Source: Sphaerulina vaccinii (lineage: Eukaryota; Ascomycota; Dothideomycetes; Mycosphaerellales; Mycosphaerellaceae). Taken from it: a DNA stretch of 64,000 nucleotides. The position numbers and the translations under genes were made by a program. The stretch covers positions 1,674,001 to 1,738,000 of the forward strand of contig JAKUDP010000002.1 of NCBI GenBank assembly GCA_022570795.1, given 5' to 3'. Shown here piece after piece: positions 55,556-64,000 of this stretch. The notes beneath the pieces were generated by a model. That model saw only the letters and a list, made by a program, of their open reading frames with translations. It was not told the origin of the DNA and ran no database searches. Positions within the stretch are counted from its first letter, which is position 1. The number at the start of each line of letters is the position of its first letter.

Positions 55556-57161
55556 ATGGCACCGCCAGAAGTCGACTACAGCCTATACCTCGTGACTGAC
55601 TCTACACCCGCAATACTGGGAGACAAGGACTTGGTAGCTGTCGTTAAAGCGGCGATCGAAGGAGGTAATGCAAGTGAACCAATCCGGCATATGCTCTTCT
55701 TACACATGACTAGGCGCCACTATTATACAATACCGCGACAAGACATCAGATACCGCAGACCTCGTGCGGATAGCAAAGCAGCTTCACGAAGTCACGAAGG
55801 CAGCTGGCGTGCCTCTATTGATCAATGACCGGATCGACGTGGCGCTTGCAGTTGGCGTAGAAGGTGTGCACATTGGCCAAGTTGACCTAGACCTCAAGAC
55901 TGCTCGCAAACTTCTTGGACCCGATGCTGTCATCGGAGTGACAGCGAATAGCGAAGAAGAGGCCATTATCGCTGCCAAAGATGGTGCAGACTATCTCGGC
56001 ATTGGTACGGTCTTTGCGACTCCTACCAAAGAGAATACCAAGTCCATCATCGGAACCGCAGGAGTCCAGCTCATTCTCGCCTCGCTTGCGGAGAAGGGTC
56101 TAGACGTTAAGACTGTCTGCATAGGCGGCATCAACGCTTCCAATGCGCAGCGTGTCTTATATCAGAGTGCTTCGAAGCAGAAGAAGCTTGACGGAGTTGC
56201 CGTCGTGAGCGCGATAGTGGCAGCTCCGGATGCCAGGCTCGCTGCCTCGAAGCTACGAAACCTGGTCAAGACACCTCCACCATTTGCTGCGAGGAGTACG
56301 CAGCCACCACTCTCCACGGGAGATATCATCGCGAGAGCTGCAGACCTCGTCAAGCGCATGGCTGGGAGAAAACCACTATGTCATAACATGACCAACCTCG
56401 TGGTTCAGAATTTTGCAGCAAATGTGGCTCTTGCAGTCGGAGCGTCACCAATCATGTCCAATAATGGTTTGGAGGCACCAGATCTTGCCGGACTAGGTGG
56501 TGCTCTAGTCATCAACATGGGCACAGTAAAGCCTGAGATGCGAGACAGCTATTTGAAAGCACTGTCGGCTTACAATGCCGTGGGAGGACCTGTTCTCTAC
56601 GATCCGGTTGGTGCTGGCGCTACGCAGCAACGTCGAGATGGCGTGAAGACACTGTTGGCTGGTGGCTACTTCACTGTGATCAAAGGGAACGAAGGAGAGA
56701 TCCGAACAGTGGCCGGCGCTACTGGCTTCCAGCAGCATGGCGTCGACTCTGGTGCTTCGCAGCTGTCACTGGACGAGAGAAAGCAGCTTGTCAGAGGCAC
56801 GGCAGCGAGAGAGCGCAATGTTGTTCTCATGACTGGTGTCACAGATGTAGTATCAGACGGAGAGCGAACGATTGCAATCAGAAACGGCCACCCTTTGCTA
56901 GGAGAGATCACAGGAAGTGGATGCACACTAGGAACCACTATAGCCAGTGTTCTGGCAGTAGAGCGAGAAGATTCGCTGTTGGCTGCAGTCACCGCGATTC
57001 TGATGTACGAGATCGCTGCTGAGCGCGCTGCTATTCGAGGCGATGTCCAAGGGCCTGGAACATTTGTGCCGGCGTTCATTGATGAGCTGTACAAAATCAG
57101 GCAAGAGAGCGTGAATGGTGATCATTCATGGGCTCAAGCTGCAAAGATAGACGTTTCATAG
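55556..57161 (+). CDS. THI6: Bifunctional thiamine-phosphate synthase / hydroxyethylthiazole kinase
   Basis: Exons 55556-55664 and 55714-57161 with a 49-bp intron, 518 aa (yeast Thi6 is 540). Residues about 1-230 are the thiamine-phosphate synthase barrel: YSLYLVTDST, IIQYRDKTS across the splice, INDRIDVALAVGVEGVHIGQ, DYLGIGTVFATPTKENTK and IGGINASN. It joins HMP-pyrophosphate with HET-phosphate. Residues about 250-518 are the kinase that phosphorylates hydroxyethylthiazole: PLCHNMTNLVVQNFAANVAL, VGAGATQQRRDG, TVIKGNEGEIR and the GSGCTLGTTIAS loop with the catalytic-site Cys. The fusion order is the usual fungal one. No disruption is seen. Confidence 0.96.
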
Positions 57162-57340
57162 AATAGAAAAGAGAAAAGAGCCTTGTTCTTGCCGAAGGAT
57201 TCATCTGCGCGACCTTGGCACGGAGCTAGTTGAACAAGCTGCCGCTGATGCAGCTCCACCTTCATCCTTGCACTTCATTACTCGACACGCGACCGATGCG
57301 GCTCTAGGCATTGATACACTAACAAATATACACCTGAATA

Positions 57341-58778
57341 ATGGCGGAAGTGTATGTTGAGCAATGCCGGACTGGAGATGGTCTCGCTGACAAGAAGAGC
57401 AGAATCGCATCCGCAGTTGCGCTCCCCGATCCGGAGGACCTGATCGAGTATTCCACGAGCAACGGCTTGAAGCGACGGCAATCCGAGGTATTAGACGACG
57501 ACGAGAGTAGTAGCAAGAGGCAACGTACAAGTCCGGGTAAGACATCACCGCGATCAAAGTCCAAGGGAGTAGAAGAAGGAGGAAAAGAGGTTATATCTTC
57601 CGCTGCGCGAGCACGATCCATCACCCCCGTCGAGTCGAAGAATGGCGACGATCCCAACCCCGAGTCAACAGCACAAGACAATCGCGATGGTCGCCGAAAG
57701 AGCGCGGCAGTGAAAGCACCAGACGAGAAGCAGCGCAGTAAGCGCTTGTTTGGCGCACTTCTGGGAAACTTGAATCGTCCCAGTGACAGACAGTCAAAGA
57801 GACGCGCGGAAATCGAGCAACGGAAGAAAGCTGAGCTTAAGAAGCAGGATGACGAACGTCTCGAGGACCGGCAGAGGAGGCTCGAGCGCCTGGCTACACA
57901 GCGAAAGAGAGAACAGCTACAAGTGGACGAGCGAGATGTGGGTGATAATCGTGTGATGAGCATATGGGGACAGAACACTGACTCTTGACCAGATGCACAT
58001 ACGGCACAAGGCTCTGCTGGATCGCGCAAACTTCCTACAAACAAGGACGGAGCCAAAGCTGGTATGTATAATTCGCCCGCCATCATTAGGAGATGCGCAG
58101 CTGACAAGTGGCAGTACTATCGACCCTGGGATCTCTTGCCAGATGAAGAGAATCTCGTCGAGCGGCAACTGAAGGATGCACAAGCTCAAATCGACGAAGA
58201 GCTAGTCGAATGGGAAGACGAGAAACGTAAGAGACTGGGCACCACGGAGGATACTTCTAGTACGGATTCCTCACTTGCCTCGACTCGATTATTAGCGCTG
58301 ACGAAACACAGATGACGAAAGCCCACACAATGCTGCGCAGGAAGGAGCGACCATGGAGAACAAACCAGCGGAGGGTGGTACGGACAAGGACAAGGACGTG
58401 ATAATAGAGAGCACTAATGCCCAGTCGGGAGTGGAAGCTACTTCTATCGCCGCGGAGCTGCATAAGACCGCTGAAGTGCCCAATTCTGTACCTACCTCGC
58501 CACAGCCAGCTAACAGCGCGGTCGATGAAGAGGAGAGCAAGCAGATCAACAAGTCAGATGATGAAGGAGAGCAAGAGAAAGAACAGCAAACGCCGGCGGA
58601 CGAGGAGAATGAAGAGGAGAATACTGTCGAGGTCAAACTTCCGGAAGAGACTGCCACAGACGACACGGAACCGCCGACTAACGGCACTGCCAATGAGAAG
58701 GACAAGGACGACAAGGATGAACTCGATGACGATGGCGATCACGTTGTTGAAGGCGACGAAGACGATGTAATCTATTGA
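57341..58778 (+). CDS. Pinin/SDK/MemA domain protein (exon-junction or splicing-associated)
   Basis: Exons 57341-57937, 57993-58061, 58115-58226 and 58312-58778, giving 414 aa with introns of 55, 53 and 85 bp. The N-terminal part is charged with nuclear-localisation-like KRRQ and KRQRTSPGK. The pinin core follows: KRLFGALLGNLNRPSDRQSK, a long basic coiled coil (KRRAEIEQRKKAELKKQ), then after splicing MHIRHKALLDRANFLQTRTE and YYRPWDLLPDEENLVERQL. The C-terminal 155 residues are acidic and disordered, ending DEDDVIY. At intron 2 I prefer acceptor CAG at 58112-58114 because a CTGAC branch site lies at 58101-58105; using AAG at 58106-58108 would add two residues. Human pinin acts at exon-junction complexes and desmosomes; a nuclear RNA-processing role is inferred here. 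Confidence 0.87.
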
Positions 58779-58917
58779 GATGGCTGGGTGCCTACTACTA
58801 CAACGATGGCACTCTTGTGATATTGCTCCAATTTGCAGGTCTATTGGATACAGTGCCGTAACGTCCTCTCCAGAAGAGGGGCATGTCCTGCTCTACCCAT
58901 GGCAGATCAAGATCATA

Positions 58918-61799
58918 TCAGTACGGCTGCAGCACAACTTCTCCAACTAGTCCATACTCCTGTGCCTCGATGATACTAACGCCCAGTGCTGTCTGTACGA
59001 ATGCGAGACCCGCTCCAGCTGAGCGTATCTCTTCTACTCTCGGTAGCATAGCATTGCCTAAAAGTGTGCTCGTAACGATCTCCACTGAATTGACACCATT
59101 GACCAGATAGGCGGAGACATTAGCTCGTGGGGCAGTAACATCTAATGGTGGTGTTTTGTGACCATTGACTGACAAGACGGCAGTATGCAGAATGGGGTCC
59201 AGAGTGATAATGGCGCCAATCGTGGCTTCATTTGGAGGTGACCAGGCAAAGGTCGTGGTGTAGTAGCCTCGGTCGGCAACGTATGTGAGGTTCGATGAGA
59301 CATTGAGCTTGTTCCAAGGCAGAAGCTCCGTGATGGTGTAGGTCTCGTTCGTCTTAAGCGTCCCATTGATCTCGTTGATGTTGTGCGGGGCTGCCCACGA
59401 CTCGACTGTCAAATTCCATTGCGAAAGCTCGATAGGTTTGAGACCATCTAAGGATGGCGACGATATGGTGCGAGGTATCTTGGACTTCTGCGGCTTCTCG
59501 TGTTTACGAAATGCAATCATAGTCGTCTGGTTTGCAGCAAGCTCCAGAGAGAGCGTGGTGTAGGCAATCGTCTGATTGAAGTCCTCCAGTGGCGTCTGCT
59601 CCCCAGTCCATGCATCGTAGACGTATGGAGCACCAGTAGCTGCGAATGTAATAGACTTTCTGGTCCTAGGTGTGTCTCGTGGCAAGCCGGTCGCATCGTA
59701 GTAAAGGAAGACAATGATCTCATTCTCGTCTTCTCGCCAGCGACTGTACCAGATGTCACTTGAGTCGTCCAGCATCAGACGCGGGTGAATCCCTAAAGAA
59801 GCGAGCGAGCCCGCGAGTCCCTCATTGGCAACGATATGGACGTTCGGTAATCCTTCCATTATGGCCAGCGTTCTGTTCAGCTCCTCCAATTGTGACTCTG
59901 TTGCAGTGCCAGCAATCCCAGAAGGTATACCGCCACTGAATACGATAGGAAGACCTTCATTAGCCCACTCACCGAGCGTTTCCACGCCGTCGAGAGTCAG
60001 TGTATCATTCGCACGCACGATGATCGCCTTGAATTCTTGCTGTCTCGGCGCGAAGACCTGATTCTTGACATATGCGTTGGGCAGCACGAAGTTGTCGGGC
60101 GACAAGTACTCGTAAGTATAGCCAGCTGCCGCAAGGTCTGTGTCTTGGTAGGAAGAAGTGATCGAAGTATACGAATCGCGTTTCAGCCAGAACGCTAGGT
60201 CGACCTTTGCGACTCCAGTCTGCATCGCATGCTGTATCCTTGCGGTATAGTCGATTGAGTCTCTGTAGAAGTCCCAACTTGGCTGCAGTCGGTTGTGCAT
60301 CTCAGACACGACGTAGGAGAAAGGCACAAAGCCTGGCCAGGTCGTGTTAGGATAAGCGCCTGAGTAAGGCATTCCATGCAACTTGAAAAAGTTCACGCCG
60401 CCGATTACAGACCGCTTGATGTAGTAGAGCTGTTCCGGATGCTCGATTGAAATTGTCTCTGCATCACTGCACCAGCTTCAAGAGATATAATTCTCTTACC
60501 AGCTAGCCCAGCTGGTCCAACAGATTGGCGATACGTATCAAGTTGAGGGTCGAAGCCAAGAGTCTCCGTCTCAGGTGCATAGACATATGGAATGTTGGAA
60601 AGCATGTCGATTGGAAGATTGTAACCCACCTGCGTACTGGAGGCCATGCCAAGTGAGCTGGCGAAAGCTGTGAGACCCTTGAGATACTCCTTGTTGAGAT
60701 CCGTCATCTACAAGTAGTCAGTATGTTCTTTCTCGCCAATGGGGTGGGAAATCTTACTGTCTGACGGAAGTCCGCCACGTACTTCGTGCCCTCGTCCGTC
60801 TCATCTGTGATGAAATTTGGAGGGTTGGGAGGCGGATTCTGCACGACCACGCCGCCTCCATTGTCGTGTAATAGTATCGGAAGATACTTAGCAATCGAGT
60901 AGTCATGCTGCTCATGGAATACCTCTGGTACTGAAGGAGTCCACAGGATATTTGAAGGAAACTCTTGGCTGTCCTCCCATAATTACCTGCCAACCTCTGC
61001 TAGCAGCTCGGCTGTATCACTACCATTGAGTAGATATTCGTTCCAGAAATGCTGGACCTGCTCGGCGCCTCTTGCCGAGAAATGATCTACCACCCATGAC
61101 CCATTCTGCACATATGAAGTGACAGGAGACTGCTGTACGCCTTGGCCAGAGATCACGTCCAGTGGACTGCGTTGCTCCCGGTATTGTGTATGTATCAGGT
61201 AGTAAGCGAACACGACATAATGGTCGCCAGTTACGTTCGAAGGAGAGGCGAAGTCGAGGCGGCCATCGGCTGTCACATCCTGAGTGACATCTTGGAGCGA
61301 GTTTCCAGCCAGTGTGAATATGACACTGTCAGTAGAGTTGTTTATATTCACAACCAAGCCTGTCGTCGCAGCCACTAGCTTTCCTGTACCCCAGCCTGGT
61401 AGTATGTTGCTGAATGCTTCGCCGACTGGTACAGACACGTTGAAGGGCTGCAGATCCCATTGTAAGCCGTCTGCGTCTGGTGGAGCAGGAACACCTGCAC
61501 CGTTGTTCGGTCCCAAAGACAGATCGATCACCAGGTTGTTGTCTTTGCTTGCTCTAACCGCGGCGTCCTGTACTTGTCCTGTTCTGTAGTCAGTGCCGGT
61601 CGCTTCGCGTTGTTGTATCTCACTTACTCCAAGCTGGAAGGCCCCAGCCATATGTAGTCCAATCTGTGGGAATAATGCCTGCATTGATGTCGCCGTAATT
61701 CTCGATGGCGACATGCGGCGGTGATGAGGTCGAGTCGATGAGGCATGAGAAAGATGGAAGACGCGTCGCATTGGCTTCGTGACGAGGTCGCAAAAACTT
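58918..61799 (-). pseudogene. Glycoside hydrolase family 106-type (alpha-L-rhamnosidase-like) secreted enzyme, disrupted
   Basis: Homologous coding segments on the minus strand: 61799-61628, intron 61579-61627, 61578-60758, intron 60708-60757, 60707 to about 60468, then another frame from about 60465 to 58918. Family-like stretches include PTDWTTYGWGLPAW, DLSLGPNNGAGVPAPPDADG, GSWVVDHFSARGAEQVQHFW, YNLPIDMLSNIPYVYAPETE and FFKLHGMPYSGAYPNTTWPG. Three defects are seen. An in-frame TAA at 60983-60985 falls inside a conserved EVG...WEDS stretch. A frameshift lies near 60455-60470, between LEAGA and ETISIEHPEQLYYIKR. The 5' end lacks any ATG or signal peptide, with a TGA directly upstream and apparently missing sequence between HVA and IENYGD. 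No intron of workable length removes the stop or the frameshift. Likely a recently dead plant-cell-wall enzyme; the 492-codon 3' frame is still open. Confidence 0.75.
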
Positions 61800-61946
61800 T
61801 CATCCATCCCTGTCGAACTCAATGCAGCTCTCTATCTGCCACTTGGTTCCTCGAGGATGTTCTGTAGCATCATGTTCGCAGTATCCAGACTATCTTTGCA
61901 TTGATCATGGCGATTGAGCAGATCTTCTCCAGCACCGATGATGTGA

Positions 61947-63264
61947 AGACATTGGCAACAATCTGCTCTCCATCTGGCAAAGCTTGGGCACGATCAAGAG
62001 CGGTGGATTGGAGCTCAGGATATTGTACCTCTGTTGTCGTTTCCCAAGTTAGAAAAGCTTACATCTGACTTCCTCGACGCTAAGAGGGAGCTGCCCTGGC
62101 TGGGCGAAACATCAGTGAACAGTTCGATCCAGACGTTAGAGATTCAAGGGTGCTTCGGAAAAGCTGACGATCTCGAGTATCTGTTTTGCAACTGCCCAAA
62201 CTTGGAGTCCTTGAGCATTGAATGGGGAATGAGGGAGCACAATTACCGAAGACTGGACTGGCGCGATCTGGGCGAGAGTATCAGGGAACACATGCCCGGT
62301 CTCAAGCACTTGAGCTTTGAGCACTACGCAGACCACGATCCGTCCGATATACATACTGAGGCAATGATGGAATGGGAAGAGGACTCATATTTGCAAAGTG
62401 CACATCTGCCTGGACTGGGTAAGCAAAGTAATAGGCAGAAGGCATGGCCTCTCTGCAGTGTCCCACCAAGCTCGCACTTACTACGACCTCGAGCTTGAGA
62501 ACAGACTCCACTGAGACACAGCCTGCCTTTTCAGAGATACTTGCTAACCCTTCTACTTACTACTTTTAGGCAGCTTGAAGGAGCTAACAAAGCTCGAGAC
62601 TCTGACACTGTCGAATATTGCATTACGTGGCACGCACAACGACGATCAATACGATCCTGACGGATTCATTGGCCGCGACCATATGTGGGACGACTCTGAT
62701 GAGGATGAGGATGATCATGGTAGCAGTGCTAGCCCTGCCGTGGTGAAGCATACCTTGATCGATTTGCTGCCAGAATCGTTGCAAGAGCTTACTGGTAAGT
62801 AGGCATTCGATGTACTGTGCATTCATCAGTAGCAGGGCTGACACTTTCTGCACCTAGTGCTATGCGAAGGATTGCGGTTTAGCAGAGAGGATCGTGCTCT
62901 TCTAACAGACTCCAGGACTGCACTTCCGAAGAATCTCACGATCAAAAGCTGCCTTAAGCATTATTGGATTTCCACCAGAGATGGCGAAAGCCGCACCTGT
63001 CAAACAGACGGCTCCCTTACAGCAGAGGAGCTGCGTGCACAAAGAGCTGCACACGCTCAAACCTTGCTCGGCCGCTCTCAGCCACACTGCGATGACGTCG
63101 AATACCAGCAAGGGCTGCCCGTGTTTTCGCCAGAGATGAGAAGCATCATGTCGCAAGTACCGATCGAGACTAGAAGGGCTATGTTCGAGGAGGTGATGGC
63201 GGATGCGCCTCCAGACTTCCCTTCAGCATTGGCGGGTCTATTTCGCGAGCAATTCCGACTGTAG
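61947..63264 (+). CDS. LRR/F-box-like protein, 5' end unresolved
   Basis: Exons to 62418, 62570-62794 and 62858-63264, with introns of 151 and 63 bp (donors GTAAGC and GTAAGT; GCTAAC branch before the first acceptor). The assembled protein has leucine-rich-repeat-like blocks typical of fungal F-box proteins: FPKLEKLTSDFLD, SIQTLEIQGCFGKADDLEYL, CPNLESLSIEWG, GSLKELTKLETLTLSNIALR and LLPESLQEL. The C-terminus is a tail ending FREQFRL. The frame is open back to a TGA at 61944-61946, but no ATG lies between there and the first LRR, and no F-box is visible. Either a 5' exon was missed or the gene is 5'-truncated. It lies directly beside the disrupted glycosidase. Confidence 0.6.
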
Positions 63265-63339
63265 TACAATGCGAAGTCCTACGCGACCAAAATAGTAAAA
63301 AGCGAGTACGGAGAGGAATTGGTACGCACTGTATAGCGC

Positions 63340-63705
63340 TCTCTGGAGATTTTCGAGAGACGATGCCACTCTAGTTGCAGACTGGGCAGTAAAACATTCT
63401 AGGCAGGGAATCAGAGAGGCTATGTCCAGGGTGGCAATCATCGAAATTGAGCCTCAAGCACCCTAACTCTCTGCAGGTTTTTGGAAGCTACGCTATCAAA
63501 GTCGCAGACAGGGCAATAAGATCTTAAAGAGAAGTCTCCAGAGAGCGACAAAATTTCATTGGCGATATAGTGAAAATTAGGGATTTGAGACGTCGCTTCT
63601 CCACAAACCTTCTGGCAACTATGCCATCAAGATCGCAGACAGGGCAGTGGATCTAAGCGGAGGGCATCTCAGAGAATAGCCAGCCTATGGTGTGGAGAAA
63701 CGATA
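63340..63705. repeat. Degenerate tandem repeat, three units of about 127-131 bp
   Basis: The core GCAGACWGGGCAR occurs at 63377, 63504 and 63635 (spacing 127 and 131 bp). Each copy has a similar lead-in: GACGATGCCACTCTAGTT, TACGCTATCAAAGTC and CTATGCCATCAAGATC. Each also has a CAGAGAG/CTCAGAGA-like element downstream. The region lies between the LRR-like gene and the oxygenase gene and has no convincing frame. Confidence 0.65.
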
Positions 63706-63718
63706 CACCTAATTAAGC

Positions 63719-64000
63719 TCAATACGTCTTCTCAAATACTCTCTTCGCCAAACCAGCAAAGTTCAGGTCCTCCTTCTCATCCACAATCTCCCACAGATTT
63801 GGCTGCGTGAACACTGCCAGTGTATTACGTGCGATCTTTCTCTCCTTGCCGTCATCACCCATGATACCGACAGGCCCACGTACAAAGTGCGGCACAGCTC
63901 TAAACTTGCCTCTCGTGATCAGCTGTAGAGCCTCACCAGTCTGGAAGGCAAGGCAGTCTCTCGGAATATGCACTTGTGTCGTACGGCCCGCGCGATCCTT
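63719..64000 (-). CDS. 2-oxoglutarate/Fe(II)-dependent oxygenase, C-terminal part only
   Basis: The last 93 codons of a minus-strand gene whose upstream part lies beyond the window's right edge; stop at 63719-63721. The segment VHIPRDCLAFQTGEALQLIT, then RGKFRAVPHFVRGP, matches the end of the double-stranded beta-helix in isopenicillin-N-synthase-like dioxygenases, where the late iron-ligand His (in AVPHFVRG) and the Arg that binds 2-oxoglutarate occur. Substrate unknown. The first iron-binding motif (HxD) is outside the window. Confidence 0.8.
   Translation of the reverse strand, partial: KDRAGRTTQVHIPRDCLAFQTGEALQLITRGKFRAVPHFVRGPVGIMGDDGKERKIARNTLAVFTQPNLWEIVDEKEDLNFAGLAKRVFEKTY

Overview
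The window is chromosomal DNA of a filamentous ascomycete. The evidence is the gene content (intronless VPS13, ADE13, THI6, eIF5, a Zn2Cys6 regulator with a glutamine-rich N-terminus), introns of about 50-60 bp with GTRNGT-like donors and CTRAC branch sites, and two AT-rich blocks with the signature of repeat-induced point mutation (RIP): TpA in great excess, CpA and TpG almost gone, and CAG codons turned to TAG. A plant-associated dothideomycete is my best guess, but the sequence does not prove it.

Region 1 (1-21906) is transposon-rich. Positions 1-4720 hold a RIP-destroyed Ty3/Gypsy chromovirus, then a Tc1/mariner-type transposase relic cut in two by a solo Copia LTR with a 5-bp target duplication. 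A 1.7-kb gene island follows (4720-6460) with an intact three-exon mitochondrial membrane protein gene (DUF3429). Positions 6461-21906 are one large element bounded by a perfect 15-bp terminal inverted repeat. It carries a degenerate RecQ-type helicase ORF, and a complete Copia retrotransposon (9981-15707, two 247-248 bp LTRs, GATAG duplication) sits inside it.

Region 2 (21907-44604) has normal base composition. It holds VPS13, a gene-poor stretch with a spliced six-cysteine small secreted protein (effector-like), a Zn2Cys6 regulator, a small serine-rich protein and ADE13.

Region 3 (44605-58778) is gene-dense: a DUF4267 membrane protein divergent from an arylamine N-acetyltransferase, an RfeG-like regulator whose true 3' end lies two exons beyond the obvious stop, a small spliced candidate gene, a GST, eIF5 divergent from THI6, and a pinin/SDK-like protein.

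Region 4 (58779-64000) shows decay and repeats. It has a GH106-type alpha-L-rhamnosidase-like gene with an in-frame stop, a frameshift and a shortened 5' end; an LRR/F-box-like gene with an unresolved start; a degenerate three-copy tandem repeat; and the 3' end of a 2-oxoglutarate/Fe(II) oxygenase running off the window.

The housekeeping genes cover lipid transfer (VPS13), purine synthesis (ADE13), thiamine synthesis (THI6) and translation initiation (eIF5). They do not form an operon-like unit or an obvious secondary-metabolite cluster. Exon boundaries come from reading splice sites and frame continuity only; no search was run.
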